64,000 nt of DNA from Planctomycetota bacterium (GCA_016179685.1 JACPCR010000053.1:1-64000), one strand, 5' to 3'; shown: positions 19,755 to 28,469, numbered from the stretch's first letter. Notes: generated from the letters alone by a model not told the origin. Made by a program: numbers and translations.

Positions 19755-20240
19755 ATGTCCAACCTCTACTCGTTTCTCGCGGAGCACGGCATCGAATACC
19801 AGCGCTGCGACCATCCTCCCGTTTTCACCGTGGAGGAGTCCGATCGACTCGTGCCCCCGCTTCCCGGGGCCAAAACCAAGAACCTCTTCTTACGGGACAA
19901 GAAAGGCCGCCGGCATTTTTTGTGTGCGGCGCCGGCCCACCGGAGGGTCAACTTGAAAGCCCTTTCGACAGTCCTGGGCGCCGACAACCTGAGCTTCGCT
20001 TCCCCGGAACGGCTTCAAAAGTATCTGCAAGTCGAGCCCGGCGCGGTCACCCTCCTGGCGGTGGTGAATGACCCCGGTCAGGAGGTCCAAGTGGTGATCG
20101 ACGAGGAACTCTGGAATGCAGAGGCCTGCCAGTGCCATCCCTTGGTCAACACCAGCACCCTGGTCCTTTCGCAGCAGCAACTGCAGCGTTTCTTGGCGGC
20201 GACGGGACACGAGCCCCGCATCGTGAGGATTCCGGTCTGA
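19755..20240 (+). CDS. Prolyl-tRNA editing protein (YbaK/ProX family)
   Basis: A free-standing trans-editing domain that hydrolyses mischarged aminoacyl-tRNAs, typically Ala-tRNA(Pro). The 161 residues match PrdX/ProX-type proteins. Recognisable stretches are EYQRCDHPPVFTVEES, KTKNLFLRDKKGRRHFL (the conserved Lys region of the family), ADNLSFASPERLQKYL, PGAVTLLAVVNDP and CHPLVNTSTLVLS. It starts one base after the dnaE stop, so it is probably co-transcribed with dnaE. Substrate assignment within the family cannot be settled from sequence alone. Confidence 0.88.
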   Translation: MSNLYSFLAEHGIEYQRCDHPPVFTVEESDRLVPPLPGAKTKNLFLRDKKGRRHFLCAAPAHRRVNLKALSTVLGADNLSFASPERLQKYLQVEPGAVTLLAVVNDPGQEVQVVIDEELWNAEACQCHPLVNTSTLVLSQQQLQRFLAATGHEPRIVRIPV

Positions 20241-20266
20241 CGGGAAACCCGTTGCCTCACATCCCC

Positions 20267-23200
20267 ATGCTCTTTCCTAAGAATGTTTTGACCCGATTTC
20301 GCAGCCATCTCGAGACCGAGCCGTGGGCGCATCTTGCCCAGCAACACGTGCTCGAGTCCGCACGATCCTGGCTCGAGGCGCCCGATGAGACCCTCTGGGG
20401 ACTCATGTTCGGACCCACCATCACGCGCTCGTGGGACGTCTGGTCCAACGGCCACTGCCCCTCATGCCGCCAGGACGTCCCTCTCTACAACTGGATCATT
20501 GATGCCTGGAAAACGCCTTGGAAGGTCACCTGCCCCCATTGCCATAAAGCCTTCCCCACTAATGATTTCAGCGCCTTCTACCGCTCCGGGCTCGATGCAC
20601 ACTTCCTTTTTGAACCCGCACGGGCGGATCGCTCCCTGCTCTTCAACGCGGAACACCCGGATGCCTCCGATCCCCTTCGGTCCTTCGGCGTGGATGACGG
20701 CGAAGGCTTCGTCCAAGGCAACGACCGATGGCGCTTCATCGGCGCTTACCTCGTTTACGGCCAGTGGAAGCAGATGGTGCTCGGAGGCATCGGCAACCTG
20801 GCCGCAGCTTATCTCCTCACTGGCGACCCCGCGGCCGCCCGCAAGGCCGCCATCCTGCTCAACCGCGTCGCCGATCTCTATCCCTCCTTCGATTTCAAGA
20901 CCCAGGCCTGGGTCGAGGAGGTCGTCCGTTGCGATGGGTACGTTTCAACCTGGCACGACGCCTGCGAGGAGACGCGGGAGATGGCTCTGGCCTATGACGC
21001 TGTCCGGCCCGGCATCCTCGCCGACCCGTCCCTGGCGGGCTTCCTCGACGCCATGGCCCGCCGGTATCACCTCCCGTGCCCGAAGGACAGTCCCGCCGCG
21101 GTCTGCCGGAACATCGAGAACGGCATCTTCCGCGACGCCCTCAAGAATCCTCACAAGATTTACTCGAACTACCCGCGCCGAGAGATCGCCCTCTCCATTC
21201 TTCAACTCGTTCTGGGCGCAGAGGACGCCCTCGACGAGGTCCACCGCGTCCTCGATGCCGTCCTCGAAAAGGCCATCGCCGTCGATGGCGTCACCGGCGA
21301 AAAAGGCCTCTCCGGCTACAGCGCCTACGTCATCCAGGGCCTCGCCGTCTTCCTCGCACAGATGGAGCGCCTTCAGCCCGGCTGCCTCGCCGAGCTCCTC
21401 CGGCGGCATCCGAAGCTCCGCCAGACCTATCGATTTCACATCGATACCTGGTGTCTCCAAAAATATTACCCCCTCAGCGGTGACTGCGGCTGGTTCGCCG
21501 CCCGGACCGAGGACTACGCCGGCGTTCCACTCCCGCGTTACCGGCCGGACGATGTGGCTGGCGTCACCCGCTACACGGTTCTGCAGCCCTCTCTGCACGG
21601 TTTCCTCGGGAAGCTGCATGAGATCACCGGTGACCCCGCCTACGCCCAGGTGCTGTTCCATGCCAACGGCGGCCGCGTCGAGGGCCTGCCCTACGACCTT
21701 TTCGCCGGGGACCCCGCCGAATTCCGCCGGCGGGTCGGCGAGATCATCGCCGCGCACGGGCCGGAAATCAGACTCGGCAACGTGGTCAAGGACGAATGGC
21801 ATCTGGCCATCCTCCGGGCCGGACGCGGCGAGCAGGCCCGGGCCATCTGGCTCGACTGGGACATTGCCGGCAATCACGGGCACATCGACGCCATGAACGT
21901 CGGCCTCTTCGCCCGCGGCCTCGACCTCATGCCCGATTACGGATACCCGCCCCTCCAGTTCGAGCGATGCGATGGCCGCCAGGCCCTCTGGTATCGGCAT
22001 CCTGCCGCCCATAACACCGTCGTCATCGACGGACAGCTCCCGAGCCGAAACTTCTACAGCTACACCGCCATTGGCGGCCAATGCACCCTCTGGGCCAGCG
22101 GGCGGTCCCTCTCCGCCGTCCGCGCCTCGGCACGCGAAACCCTCCTCACGGGGCACCTCAGCCAGGTCGCTGACTTCGCCGGCGAGGGACACGACCGCAT
22201 CGGCCTCTACCTGCTCTCGAGAAGCCGCGTCCGGCGGGTCGAGGTCTTCACGCGCGCTCCCGGGAGCGCACCCGGCGAGCCCGCAGGCTGGAAACTACAG
22301 TTCCGGGACGATTTCGACCGCGCCAACCTCGGCCCGGATTGGAAGATTCTCGAAGGCGATTGGAAGCCTGAAGGGGGAGTGCTGATTGGCTCAGGCATTC
22401 TCCTCTGCACCCGCCGATTCCCCGGCCCGCAAAAACTCGTCTTCGAGGCCTCCACCGATGAAAACCCGCCGCGGGACCTCAGCGCCTTCCTCTCCGCCAG
22501 CGAAGCTGGGCTGGCTCGCGGCGTCTTCTTCGGCTTCGGCTCGAACGATAACTCCTGCTCCAAGCTCCTGCTCCTCGGCCGTGAAGCCGCTCGCACCCGG
22601 GCCACCGCCACCTCTGGCCGATGGCACACCATCACCTGCGAACACGACGGCGGCCTGATCCGCCACACGGTCGATGGACAAGTGATTCAGGCCTTCCGGA
22701 ACGTCCCGGAAGAGGTCCGTAAGAGCTTTGAAGAGGCCGCCAGCGGCTGGCAATACGAGCGCACCCTCGTGCAGGTCGACGTCTCCGACGCCGATTCCTA
22801 TTATTTCGATGTTTTCCGGGTGGTCGGCGGCAGCGACCATGCCAAGTTCATGCACAGCCATTTCGGGCAAATCCAGACGCATGGCCTCGCCCTCGCTTCG
22901 TCCGAGGACTACGGATACGGCACGCTCATGAGAAACTTCCGCTCGGACCCGAGTCCGCGCCCGGGCTGGAGCGTGGACTGGAGGATCGATGACCGCTACG
23001 GCTACGTGGCCCCAGGCCTGGACATCCACCTGCGGTACACGGACCTGACGTCGGGAGCGAGTGCGTCCGTCTGCGAAGGCTGGGTCTCACCCGGCATCTT
23101 CAACCAGACGGAGCAGGCCTGGATTCCGCGGCTCATGGTACGGCGGCAGTCCGCTGCCTCGCCCCTCGTCTCTACCTTCGTTGGCCTCATCGAGCCCTAC

Positions 23201-23614
23201 GAGGGCCGACCGCTGATCCTCTCGTCCCGCCGCCTCGCGCTCCGGACCCCCCAGGGGAAGCCCTGCCACGACGGGGACGCCGCCATCGAGGTCATTCTGG
23301 CCGACGGACGACGCGACCTGCTCATCGCGCTCGACGTCGAGGACCCCCTTGGCCTTTCTCCTCGCGGCAAGGACGTCGTGGTGCACCAAAAGGACTGGCG
23401 TGTCCGGATCGATGGCGAGCTGGCCCATGTGCGCCTTGCACCCTGCGGCAACATCGAGTCCCTCGCCCTCTGCCGGGGCGACACCCTTCTCGTGGCCGAT
23501 GCCGGCCTCGAGTTAAAGGACCGGCAGAACCTCATCGAGGCCCGGATGCAGAACGGCCGAATCGTATTCGAAGGGGGCAGCAACGGAGTGCTTTTTTCTT
23601 CGGATGCTTCATAA
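20267..23614 (+). CDS. Large heparinase II/III-like protein
   Basis: A 1115-residue protein, much longer than typical polysaccharide lyases. Near residues 65-100 two Cys pairs (CPSC and CPHC) form a probable zinc site. Residues about 150-430 are the helical toroid (MVLGGIGNLAAAYLLTGDP, EETREMALAYDAVRPG). Residues about 500-650 hold the heparinase II/III beta-sandwich (GNHGHIDAMNVGLFARG, HPAAHNTVVIDGQ). Residues about 685-870 appear to be an inserted concanavalin-like module (FRDDFDRANLGPDWKILEGD). No signal peptide is visible at the ATG at 20267, which is odd for an extracellular lyase. The substrate cannot be inferred. It follows the editing gene by 26 bases. Confidence 0.88.
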   Translation: MLFPKNVLTRFRSHLETEPWAHLAQQHVLESARSWLEAPDETLWGLMFGPTITRSWDVWSNGHCPSCRQDVPLYNWIIDAWKTPWKVTCPHCHKAFPTNDFSAFYRSGLDAHFLFEPARADRSLLFNAEHPDASDPLRSFGVDDGEGFVQGNDRWRFIGAYLVYGQWKQMVLGGIGNLAAAYLLTGDPAAARKAAILLNRVADLYPSFDFKTQAWVEEVVRCDGYVSTWHDACEETREMALAYDAVRPGILADPSLAGFLDAMARRYHLPCPKDSPAAVCRNIENGIFRDALKNPHKIYSNYPRREIALSILQLVLGAEDALDEVHRVLDAVLEKAIAVDGVTGEKGLSGYSAYVIQGLAVFLAQMERLQPGCLAELLRRHPKLRQTYRFHIDTWCLQKYYPLSGDCGWFAARTEDYAGVPLPRYRPDDVAGVTRYTVLQPSLHGFLGKLHEITGDPAYAQVLFHANGGRVEGLPYDLFAGDPAEFRRRVGEIIAAHGPEIRLGNVVKDEWHLAILRAGRGEQARAIWLDWDIAGNHGHIDAMNVGLFARGLDLMPDYGYPPLQFERCDGRQALWYRHPAAHNTVVIDGQLPSRNFYSYTAIGGQCTLWASGRSLSAVRASARETLLTGHLSQVADFAGEGHDRIGLYLLSRSRVRRVEVFTRAPGSAPGEPAGWKLQFRDDFDRANLGPDWKILEGDWKPEGGVLIGSGILLCTRRFPGPQKLVFEASTDENPPRDLSAFLSASEAGLARGVFFGFGSNDNSCSKLLLLGREAARTRATATSGRWHTITCEHDGGLIRHTVDGQVIQAFRNVPEEVRKSFEEAASGWQYERTLVQVDVSDADSYYFDVFRVVGGSDHAKFMHSHFGQIQTHGLALASSEDYGYGTLMRNFRSDPSPRPGWSVDWRIDDRYGYVAPGLDIHLRYTDLTSGASASVCEGWVSPGIFNQTEQAWIPRLMVRRQSAASPLVSTFVGLIEPYEGRPLILSSRRLALRTPQGKPCHDGDAAIEVILADGRRDLLIALDVEDPLGLSPRGKDVVVHQKDWRVRIDGELAHVRLAPCGNIESLALCRGDTLLVADAGLELKDRQNLIEARMQNGRIVFEGGSNGVLFSSDAS

Positions 23615-23736
23615 GCAACTACTCAATAAGTTCGGGCAAATCGATCGCTCGTTTTATATAACCTGAAAAAATGGAGAAAACGTAAGTAATTGTGTGTACG
23701 GGTCTTGTAGGGTTATTTCTCGTAGGTTACGTGAGT

Positions 23737-23765
23737 TTGTTGCGCATTCCTTGAAATGATATAGA
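23737..23765 (+). promoter_or_regulatory. Promoter of the Phd/VapC-type locus
   Basis: TTGTTG (23737-23742), a 17-base spacer and TATAGA (23760-23765). It lies 35-60 bases upstream of the antitoxin ATG in an AT-rich patch that stands out from the GC-rich surroundings. Confidence 0.6.
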
Positions 23766-23773
23766 CTAGTCTA
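23762..23773. promoter_or_regulatory. Perfect 12-base palindrome, candidate operator
   Basis: TAGACTAGTCTA is self-complementary and overlaps the -10 box. Phd/YefM antitoxins commonly repress their own promoters by binding such palindromes (family knowledge), so this is the likely autoregulation site (inference). Confidence 0.65.
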
Positions 23774-23799
23774 AAAGACCAGTTCAATGGAGCGTAACC

Positions 23800-24078
23800 A
23801 TGACATCGGTTGGTTCCTATGAAGCCAAGACCCACCTGGCCGAGTTGCTGGAGCGAGTGGCGAGAGGGGAGCGGATTCTGATCACCCGGCGCGGCAGGCC
23901 TGTGGCTCTGCTCAGTCCACCCCCTGTGGAGGCCGGGAGAAGCGTGCAGCAGGTCATCGCTGAGATGAAAACATTACGCCGAGGAAACCGGCTTGGCGAG
24001 GGTCTGACGATCCGTACCTTGATCGAGGAGGGCCGCCAGGATAAGCCCGGCGTAGCGTACCCACGAGGAGATGGGTAG
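23800..24078 (+). CDS. Phd/YefM-family antitoxin
   Basis: A 92-residue antitoxin. The N-terminal half is a Phd/YefM DNA-binding fold: MTSVGSYEAKTHLAELLERV, then RGERILITRRGRPVALLSP. The C-terminal half (about residues 50-92) is the variable toxin-neutralising tail. A GGAG ribosome site lies seven bases before the ATG. The gene sits two bases before a PIN-domain toxin and behind a promoter overlapped by a 12-base palindrome, the classic autoregulated toxin-antitoxin layout. Phd-type antitoxins are often paired with PIN-domain VapC toxins, as here. Confidence 0.93.
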   Translation: MTSVGSYEAKTHLAELLERVARGERILITRRGRPVALLSPPPVEAGRSVQQVIAEMKTLRRGNRLGEGLTIRTLIEEGRQDKPGVAYPRGDG

Positions 24079-24080
24079 CG

Positions 24081-24527
24081 ATGAGCAAGAAGGACGATGT
24101 ATCCAAGTCAGAGGCGTTTGTCCTTGATGGTTCGGTCGCCGTAGCCTGGTTTTTTGAAGATGAGGCGGACGCCTATGCCGAGGCAATCGAGAACTCTTTG
24201 CTCGCAGCGTCCGCGGTGGTACCCTCGCTGTGGCGGCTGGAGGTCGCCAATGCTCTACTGGTCGGCGAACGGCGCAAACGCACGACAGAGGCCAAGGTGA
24301 CAGCGATGCTTGCCCTCCTGGAGTCTCTGCCCATCACGATTGACGACGAAACGGGAGCGCGGGCGTGGCGTGAATCGCTACATTTGGCCCGGGTGCACGA
24401 CCTTTCGGTGTATGATGCGGCTTATCTGGAGCTGGCCCTACGGCGATCCCTGCCGATCGCTACGATGGATGCCATGCTCAAGTCTGGGGCCGTGGCCGCC
24501 GGCGTTCCCTTATACGCCCCTGGTTGA
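24081..24527 (+). CDS. PIN-domain toxin (VapC-type ribonuclease)
   Basis: A 148-residue PIN-domain protein expected to cleave RNA when free of antitoxin. The acidic metal-binding set is visible: Asp in FVLDGSVAVAWFF, Glu in PSLWRLEVANALL, Asp in VHDLSVYDAAYLELA, and Asp in PIATMDAML. GAGGAG lies upstream of the ATG, within the end of the antitoxin gene. It starts two bases after the antitoxin stop, indicating one mRNA. A short inverted-repeat element begins only a few bases after its stop codon. The RNA target cannot be inferred. Confidence 0.93.
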   Translation: MSKKDDVSKSEAFVLDGSVAVAWFFEDEADAYAEAIENSLLAASAVVPSLWRLEVANALLVGERRKRTTEAKVTAMLALLESLPITIDDETGARAWRESLHLARVHDLSVYDAAYLELALRRSLPIATMDAMLKSGAVAAGVPLYAPG

Positions 24528-24530
24528 CGG

Positions 24531-24862
24531 AAGTTAAAACCAATACTGTTCGGTTAAGCGCACAAACTGTCGCTTCCATATCGTTTGGCTTTGGCGAGGT
24601 CGAAGCGATCTGTTGGAGTTACGCCTGCCTGCCCTGTCTGCGCCGCGAGCGTCGCGGCAGGCATGCGCGCGGCGGCCTGTCTGTGCCGGGCACGGCAGAC
24701 AGGCCTTCAGGCGTAGTCTTCTCAGACAACGGCTAAAGGCGTCACTCCAACCCCTGCGCAGACGGCTCTGGCATCACCATGCCGAGCAACTTCAGCGAGG
24801 CGTCACTCCAACCCCTGCGCAGACGGCTCTGGCGCTTAACTGAACAGTATTGAAGTTAAGAC
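24531..24862. mobile_element. MITE-like non-autonomous element with target duplication
   Basis: Terminal inverted repeats of 21 bases lie at 24541-24561 (CAATACTGTTCGGTTAAGCGC) and 24832-24852, with one mismatch. They are flanked by a 10-base direct repeat (AAGTTAAAAC at 24531-24540, AAGTTAAGAC at 24853-24862, one mismatch). The 312-base body has no transposase. It holds two copies of a block of about 34 bases beginning GCGTCACTCCAACCCCTGCG (around 24739 and 24800) plus GC-rich inverted segments. The duplication length fits IS4/IS231-type elements (family knowledge); that parent family is inference. Confidence 0.8.
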
Positions 24863-24865
24863 CGC

Positions 24866-25129
24866 CTATCCGAATAATCTTTGAAACTTGCTCGCATCCA
24901 GACCGTGGAGTCGGCTGGCGAAATCGTTGACGTAGAACATGTCGGGAGAGAATCGCTGTGCACGTACCCGAATTTGAAAGCTCGGGACGGCACCCATTGT
25001 TTTTCTATTTGCGGCCGGCAATTTCGAGCAAACCTGCTCTATGAGTGCGCTGAAACGGATGCCTCCGGGGTTCAAGAGCACCACCTGGCGGGCCTCCTCT
25101 CGAATTTGTTTGGTACTAACAGTTGCCAT
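24866..25129 (-). CDS. Winged-helix-like small protein, possibly truncated
   Basis: An 87-residue ORF. The first 50 residues (TKQIREEARQVVLLNPGGIR, then FSALIEQVCSKLPAANRKTM) resemble the winged-helix module found at the start or end of some restriction or DNA-associated proteins, where a Pro-Gly-Gly-Ile-Arg-Tyr/Phe-Ser motif is followed by NxxT. The remainder (QRFSPDMFYVNDFASRLHGL) matches nothing I know. The family is usually larger, so this may be a remnant whose 3' part was replaced or shifted. The stop lies four bases outside the MITE's flanking duplication, so the insertion could have cut the gene. Confidence 0.45.
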   Translation of the reverse strand: MATVSTKQIREEARQVVLLNPGGIRFSALIEQVCSKLPAANRKTMGAVPSFQIRVRAQRFSPDMFYVNDFASRLHGLDASKFQRLFG

Positions 25130-25153
25130 TCGAATCCCTCCATTTCATCAGCG

Positions 25154-25393
25154 TCAGCGCGTCCCGGTGGTTCGCTTTCCTCCGGCCGTTCGGCGCGCCT
25201 TCACCGCCTGCGAAGGCTTGTCAGACGGCGAATAGCCTGAAAACCTCCGCTTCGCGTCCTGACGCGCCGCGTCGCCCGCTCGCCTAAAAAACGCGATGAT
25301 TTCTGCCTCTGACTTCCCGGCAAGTTCACGCGCCATCTCATCGCGAATCCGACGCACCATCTCAACGGCTCGAATCGGTTTCATCTCGCTCAT
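25154..25393 (-). CDS. Probable antitoxin-like small protein partnered with a PIN toxin
   Basis: A 79-residue, charged, largely helical protein: IRAVEMVRRIRDEMARELAG then SEAEIIAFFRRAGDAARQ. This resembles the small helical partners that accompany PIN-domain genes of the neighbouring type, in which an N-terminal helix ends in a Gly-x-Ser/Glu-Ile pattern. Its start overlaps the end of the PIN gene by 32 bases, so it is translated from the same mRNA. The Arg/Lys-rich tail is unusual and might be a poorly conserved extension. Antitoxin function is inferred from context only. Confidence 0.6.
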   Translation of the reverse strand: MSEMKPIRAVEMVRRIRDEMARELAGKSEAEIIAFFRRAGDAARQDAKRRFSGYSPSDKPSQAVKARRTAGGKRTTGTR

Positions 25394-25847
25394 AGGTCGT
25401 CACCTCTCGGGGTGAATAAATAGCCAACGTCCGGTATCCCAGTTTGCAGTTCACTTCATTGAACAGTTGGATTTTGTCTAAGCGCACGATATGTCTGAAA
25501 TTCCAACTGACCAGCACATCTACGTTAGCTACTGTGGCGACTGCGATATGAAGCAAGTCATTGCGATACCGCGCCCCCAGAATGGCGTGGGCCTCGTAGG
25601 CACCCGGGACGCGAAGAACCTCCGCCGACACGGCTACAATCTCCCCACCAAGCGCCGTCAGCTCCTCGTGCAACCTACGAACGGCCTCTGGCGCGCGGTC
25701 AATCTCACCTGCGGTCACTTCGGAGAGGACGGGCCGGAATACTCGATGACGAAAATCCTCAACCAGACCGTTCGACCACACAGAGAACTCCGGGTCGAAG
25801 CAGCCGCCCAAGACTGACGTGTCGACGTAAATTCGAGGAGGCTTCAC
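25362..25847 (-). CDS. PIN-domain protein, second toxin-antitoxin locus
   Basis: A 161-residue PIN-domain protein: RIYVDTSVLGGCFDPEF gives the first Asp, and YRNDLLHIAVATVANVDVLV plus SWNFRHIVR form the C-terminal acidic and WNF signature seen in one branch of PIN toxins. It starts with GTG and has no evident ribosome site; an AT-rich stretch directly precedes the codon, so a leaderless message is possible. The gene precedes its putative antitoxin, the reverse of the locus at 23.8 kb. It is oriented opposite to that locus and shares the same accessory pocket. Confidence 0.85.
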   Translation of the reverse strand: MKPPRIYVDTSVLGGCFDPEFSVWSNGLVEDFRHRVFRPVLSEVTAGEIDRAPEAVRRLHEELTALGGEIVAVSAEVLRVPGAYEAHAILGARYRNDLLHIAVATVANVDVLVSWNFRHIVRLDKIQLFNEVNCKLGYRTLAIYSPREVTTYERDETDSSR

Positions 25848-25931
25848 TATTTTATTTTACATAGAGCGATTCACTCCGTCTAAAAATGTCTCCACGCTTG
25901 AGTGCTTGCCGCATACCCATGTGGCCATTGG

Positions 25932-28247
25932 CTATGGAATCCCGTCGGTTGCGGACAGCGTCGTGCGCTCCTCGTAGAGGAACGCACGACGCCACAGCCC
26001 GCCCCAGTGATGCCGGTTCAGAACGCGCAGGGCCAGCACGTTCCGCCCGGCCCGAAGCTTGCCGGACAGATCGACGTCCCACTCGAACCGGTAGTCATTC
26101 ACCCACCACATGGGCTTCCAGGGCCGGTAGCCGGCCAGGTAGCCATTGACGTAGAGCCAGGCCTCGCCAAACAGGCCCGGGAAACGGAGATGAACCTTCT
26201 TGCCAGCGTCCGGAGCGGCGATTTCGACCGCTGTGCGATACCAGACGTAGCCGTTGTAATCGCTGTGGTCCGGGTTCATCACCCCCTGCGCCTCCATGTA
26301 GAGGTCCGTCCGGAGTTTGCGCCAGCCGGCGTCATTCAGGCCCGGATTTGCCCAGTGCCTCGCGACGCCCGTGTCGCTCGGGTCGGTCCGGAACGACCAC
26401 TCGAGGGGCAGGAGCTGCAAGCGAGTCCCCTTGGGGCCTTCGGTGATTTCTGCGAGCTCTCGGTACTGTTTCACCTCGCCGGGCCACCAGGCGGTGCCGT
26501 TCTCGAGGCGCGTCGTCGTGAACGTCGGATTCATCTGCGTGAGCTGCTCGCGGGCGGCCAGGCCCTTCTCACCCTCCGACACCGCGGCCGGGTAGTCGCC
26601 CTGTCCCGCGGCCGCTCGGACCATGGCCAGGTAGTGTTGCAATACGTCGAAGCCCAGGCGGACGAAGCGCACGCGCTGAGCGTACGCGGACTCCGCGGGA
26701 AGAGAGGCGACGAGGCGTTCCGCGGCCTCGACCTCGACCCGCAACCCTTCGAGCAGCTCCGGCGCATAGATCATCGGCGCGAGCATGAACTCGTGCTCGT
26801 GGACCTCGCTCGATTCCCAGGCCTTCTGGATGGCGTTCCAGTAACGGCCCATCGGCTCGGCCGCGGGCCCGAAAAAAACTCCATAAGCGTCCGCCAGCAG
26901 CGCTCCCACGTCCGTCTCCGGATTCCAGAGCAGCCGCGCCCGCAGGTACAGGTTGAGGAAAATCGTCGCCATGGCCCCTCGGCTCTCCGTGTCCACCCCC
27001 AGAATCCCCGCCTTCCGGTAATGCTGCACGTCCTGCCGGAACGACTGGACCGACGGATTCGGCAGGTCGCGCCAGACCAGCATCCCCTGGTCGTAGTCGT
27101 AGATGATCACGCGGCCGGCCATCACCTGAGACCAGCGGTACATCATCGACCCGTATTCCTGCCGCGACTCGCACCGCGGGTCGTCCATGCCGTGGATCGG
27201 GCAGATGTCGATCGGGGCCAGATACGCCACCAGGGGAGTTTCCGCCGTCATCTCCCGCTGGGGAGGCAGCGTGATGTTCGAATAGGCCAGAAAACCAATC
27301 TTCCGGTCGGGAAATTTCTCCTTCGTTCTCCGGGCCACGTTGTTGTAAAACGTCAGAAACGAGTCCGTCAGGGAAGGCACGAGGAAATACTTGTCCCAGA
27401 GCCCGCCCTTCAGCGCCTCGTCCTCGGGGCAGCCCGACTCGTAAATTCCGTCCTCCATCCCGAGCGAGACCGCCTGGTCCCCCTTCTCGAACCTGGCGAT
27501 CACCTTTTTCGCCACGTGCTCGGCCGTCGCCTCGCTCGCCAGGCAGACGCTGGTGACGCCCTTGCCCTGGGGTATCAGTTCCTTGACGTAGTCACCGAGC
27601 GCGTGGCCAGCGGGCACGCCCAGCTCGTTCATCCGGTTGCGCCTCATGAACTCGGCGCGGCCCTCATAGGATCCGATCCAAGAAATCCAGTACTTGCGCA
27701 CCTCGAACGGAGGCGCGTAAGCCACGTTCAGGTCGTCCACGACCAGCGTCTTACGTTCCGGCACGCACTCGCCGAACGCCGTCGGCAGCAGCCAGCGGCA
27801 TCCCCAGCCTTCCAGTAGCTCGATGGCCGCGTAGTAGTGGCAATCGTCATTCAGGCCCGCCAGGTAGATGCGCCGGCCCTCACGCCGGGCCACCACCGCG
27901 TCGGCCCTCAGGACCGGCTTCGGCTTCGCCAGCCTCTCGAGCTCCCGGGCCAGCTCCGGCCGCTGCGCCAGGGCCAGACCGCCTACGATGATCAAAGGCT
28001 CGCCGGCCGCCAGGGCGGCCTGGATGCCCTCCGCAGTGTTCACGAGCGGCAGCTCCGCCCCGCTCATCTTCCGAACGGTGCCCACGATGTCCTTCGCCGC
28101 CTCGCTTTCCCACTTCCCAGCGTCCGCACGCACGAGCACCTTCGCCCGCGCTTGGCCGTTTTCAACGATGGTGAGGACATCCCCCGCCGCGGCGACAGAG
28201 GCGAACAGGAATAGGACGGTTAGCCGATCAGCATGAGATCGATTCAA
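25932..28247 (-). CDS. Secreted DUF4838-domain protein with a C-terminal beta-sandwich
   Basis: A 771-residue protein with a signal peptide (residues 1-22, LTVLFLFASVAAAG). Residues about 30-150 resemble the N-terminal alpha-glucuronidase-type domain (AAKDIVGTVRKMSGAELPLV, LNDDCHYYAAIELLEGWGCR). Residues about 170-500 carry the DUF4838 region (CLASEATAEHVAKKVIARFE, YSNITLPPQREMTAETPLVA). The last 160 residues form a galactose-binding/GH2-like sandwich (WLYVNGYLAGYRPWKPMWWV, RAGRNVLALRVLNRHHWGG). DUF4838 proteins are common in polysaccharide-rich Planctomycetota and Bacteroidota gene sets, but their reaction is not established to my knowledge. No transporter or sulfatase is adjacent. Confidence 0.88.
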   Translation of the reverse strand: MNRSHADRLTVLFLFASVAAAGDVLTIVENGQARAKVLVRADAGKWESEAAKDIVGTVRKMSGAELPLVNTAEGIQAALAAGEPLIIVGGLALAQRPELARELERLAKPKPVLRADAVVARREGRRIYLAGLNDDCHYYAAIELLEGWGCRWLLPTAFGECVPERKTLVVDDLNVAYAPPFEVRKYWISWIGSYEGRAEFMRRNRMNELGVPAGHALGDYVKELIPQGKGVTSVCLASEATAEHVAKKVIARFEKGDQAVSLGMEDGIYESGCPEDEALKGGLWDKYFLVPSLTDSFLTFYNNVARRTKEKFPDRKIGFLAYSNITLPPQREMTAETPLVAYLAPIDICPIHGMDDPRCESRQEYGSMMYRWSQVMAGRVIIYDYDQGMLVWRDLPNPSVQSFRQDVQHYRKAGILGVDTESRGAMATIFLNLYLRARLLWNPETDVGALLADAYGVFFGPAAEPMGRYWNAIQKAWESSEVHEHEFMLAPMIYAPELLEGLRVEVEAAERLVASLPAESAYAQRVRFVRLGFDVLQHYLAMVRAAAGQGDYPAAVSEGEKGLAAREQLTQMNPTFTTTRLENGTAWWPGEVKQYRELAEITEGPKGTRLQLLPLEWSFRTDPSDTGVARHWANPGLNDAGWRKLRTDLYMEAQGVMNPDHSDYNGYVWYRTAVEIAAPDAGKKVHLRFPGLFGEAWLYVNGYLAGYRPWKPMWWVNDYRFEWDVDLSGKLRAGRNVLALRVLNRHHWGGLWRRAFLYEERTTLSATDGIP

Positions 28248-28270
28248 GCGATGTCACCTCGAAAAGCTCA

Positions 28271-28339
28271 GGGTTCAGGGGACGGGCGGGAGTCAGGGCT
28301 CAGGATTCAGGGTTCGGGGAGGGTTCAGGGGACGGGCGG
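28271..28339. repeat. Short direct repeat
   Basis: A 19-base sequence starting GGGTTCAGGGGACGGG occurs at 28271-28289 and identically at 28321-28339, with further TCAGG-rich variants between. It lies between the DUF4838 gene and the AsmA-like gene. Confidence 0.7.
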
Positions 28340-28469
28340 CAGAGGTGTCCAGCCAACGCAGGTTCGCCCTTTCTCTTGCTTTTTTTCTTACTTCTAGTCT
28401 TATTTAAGTAGCCGAAACAGAAGTCGTCAAGCAAGTTGAGGGTAGCCCATTTGTCGCTTCTGACGCCAT

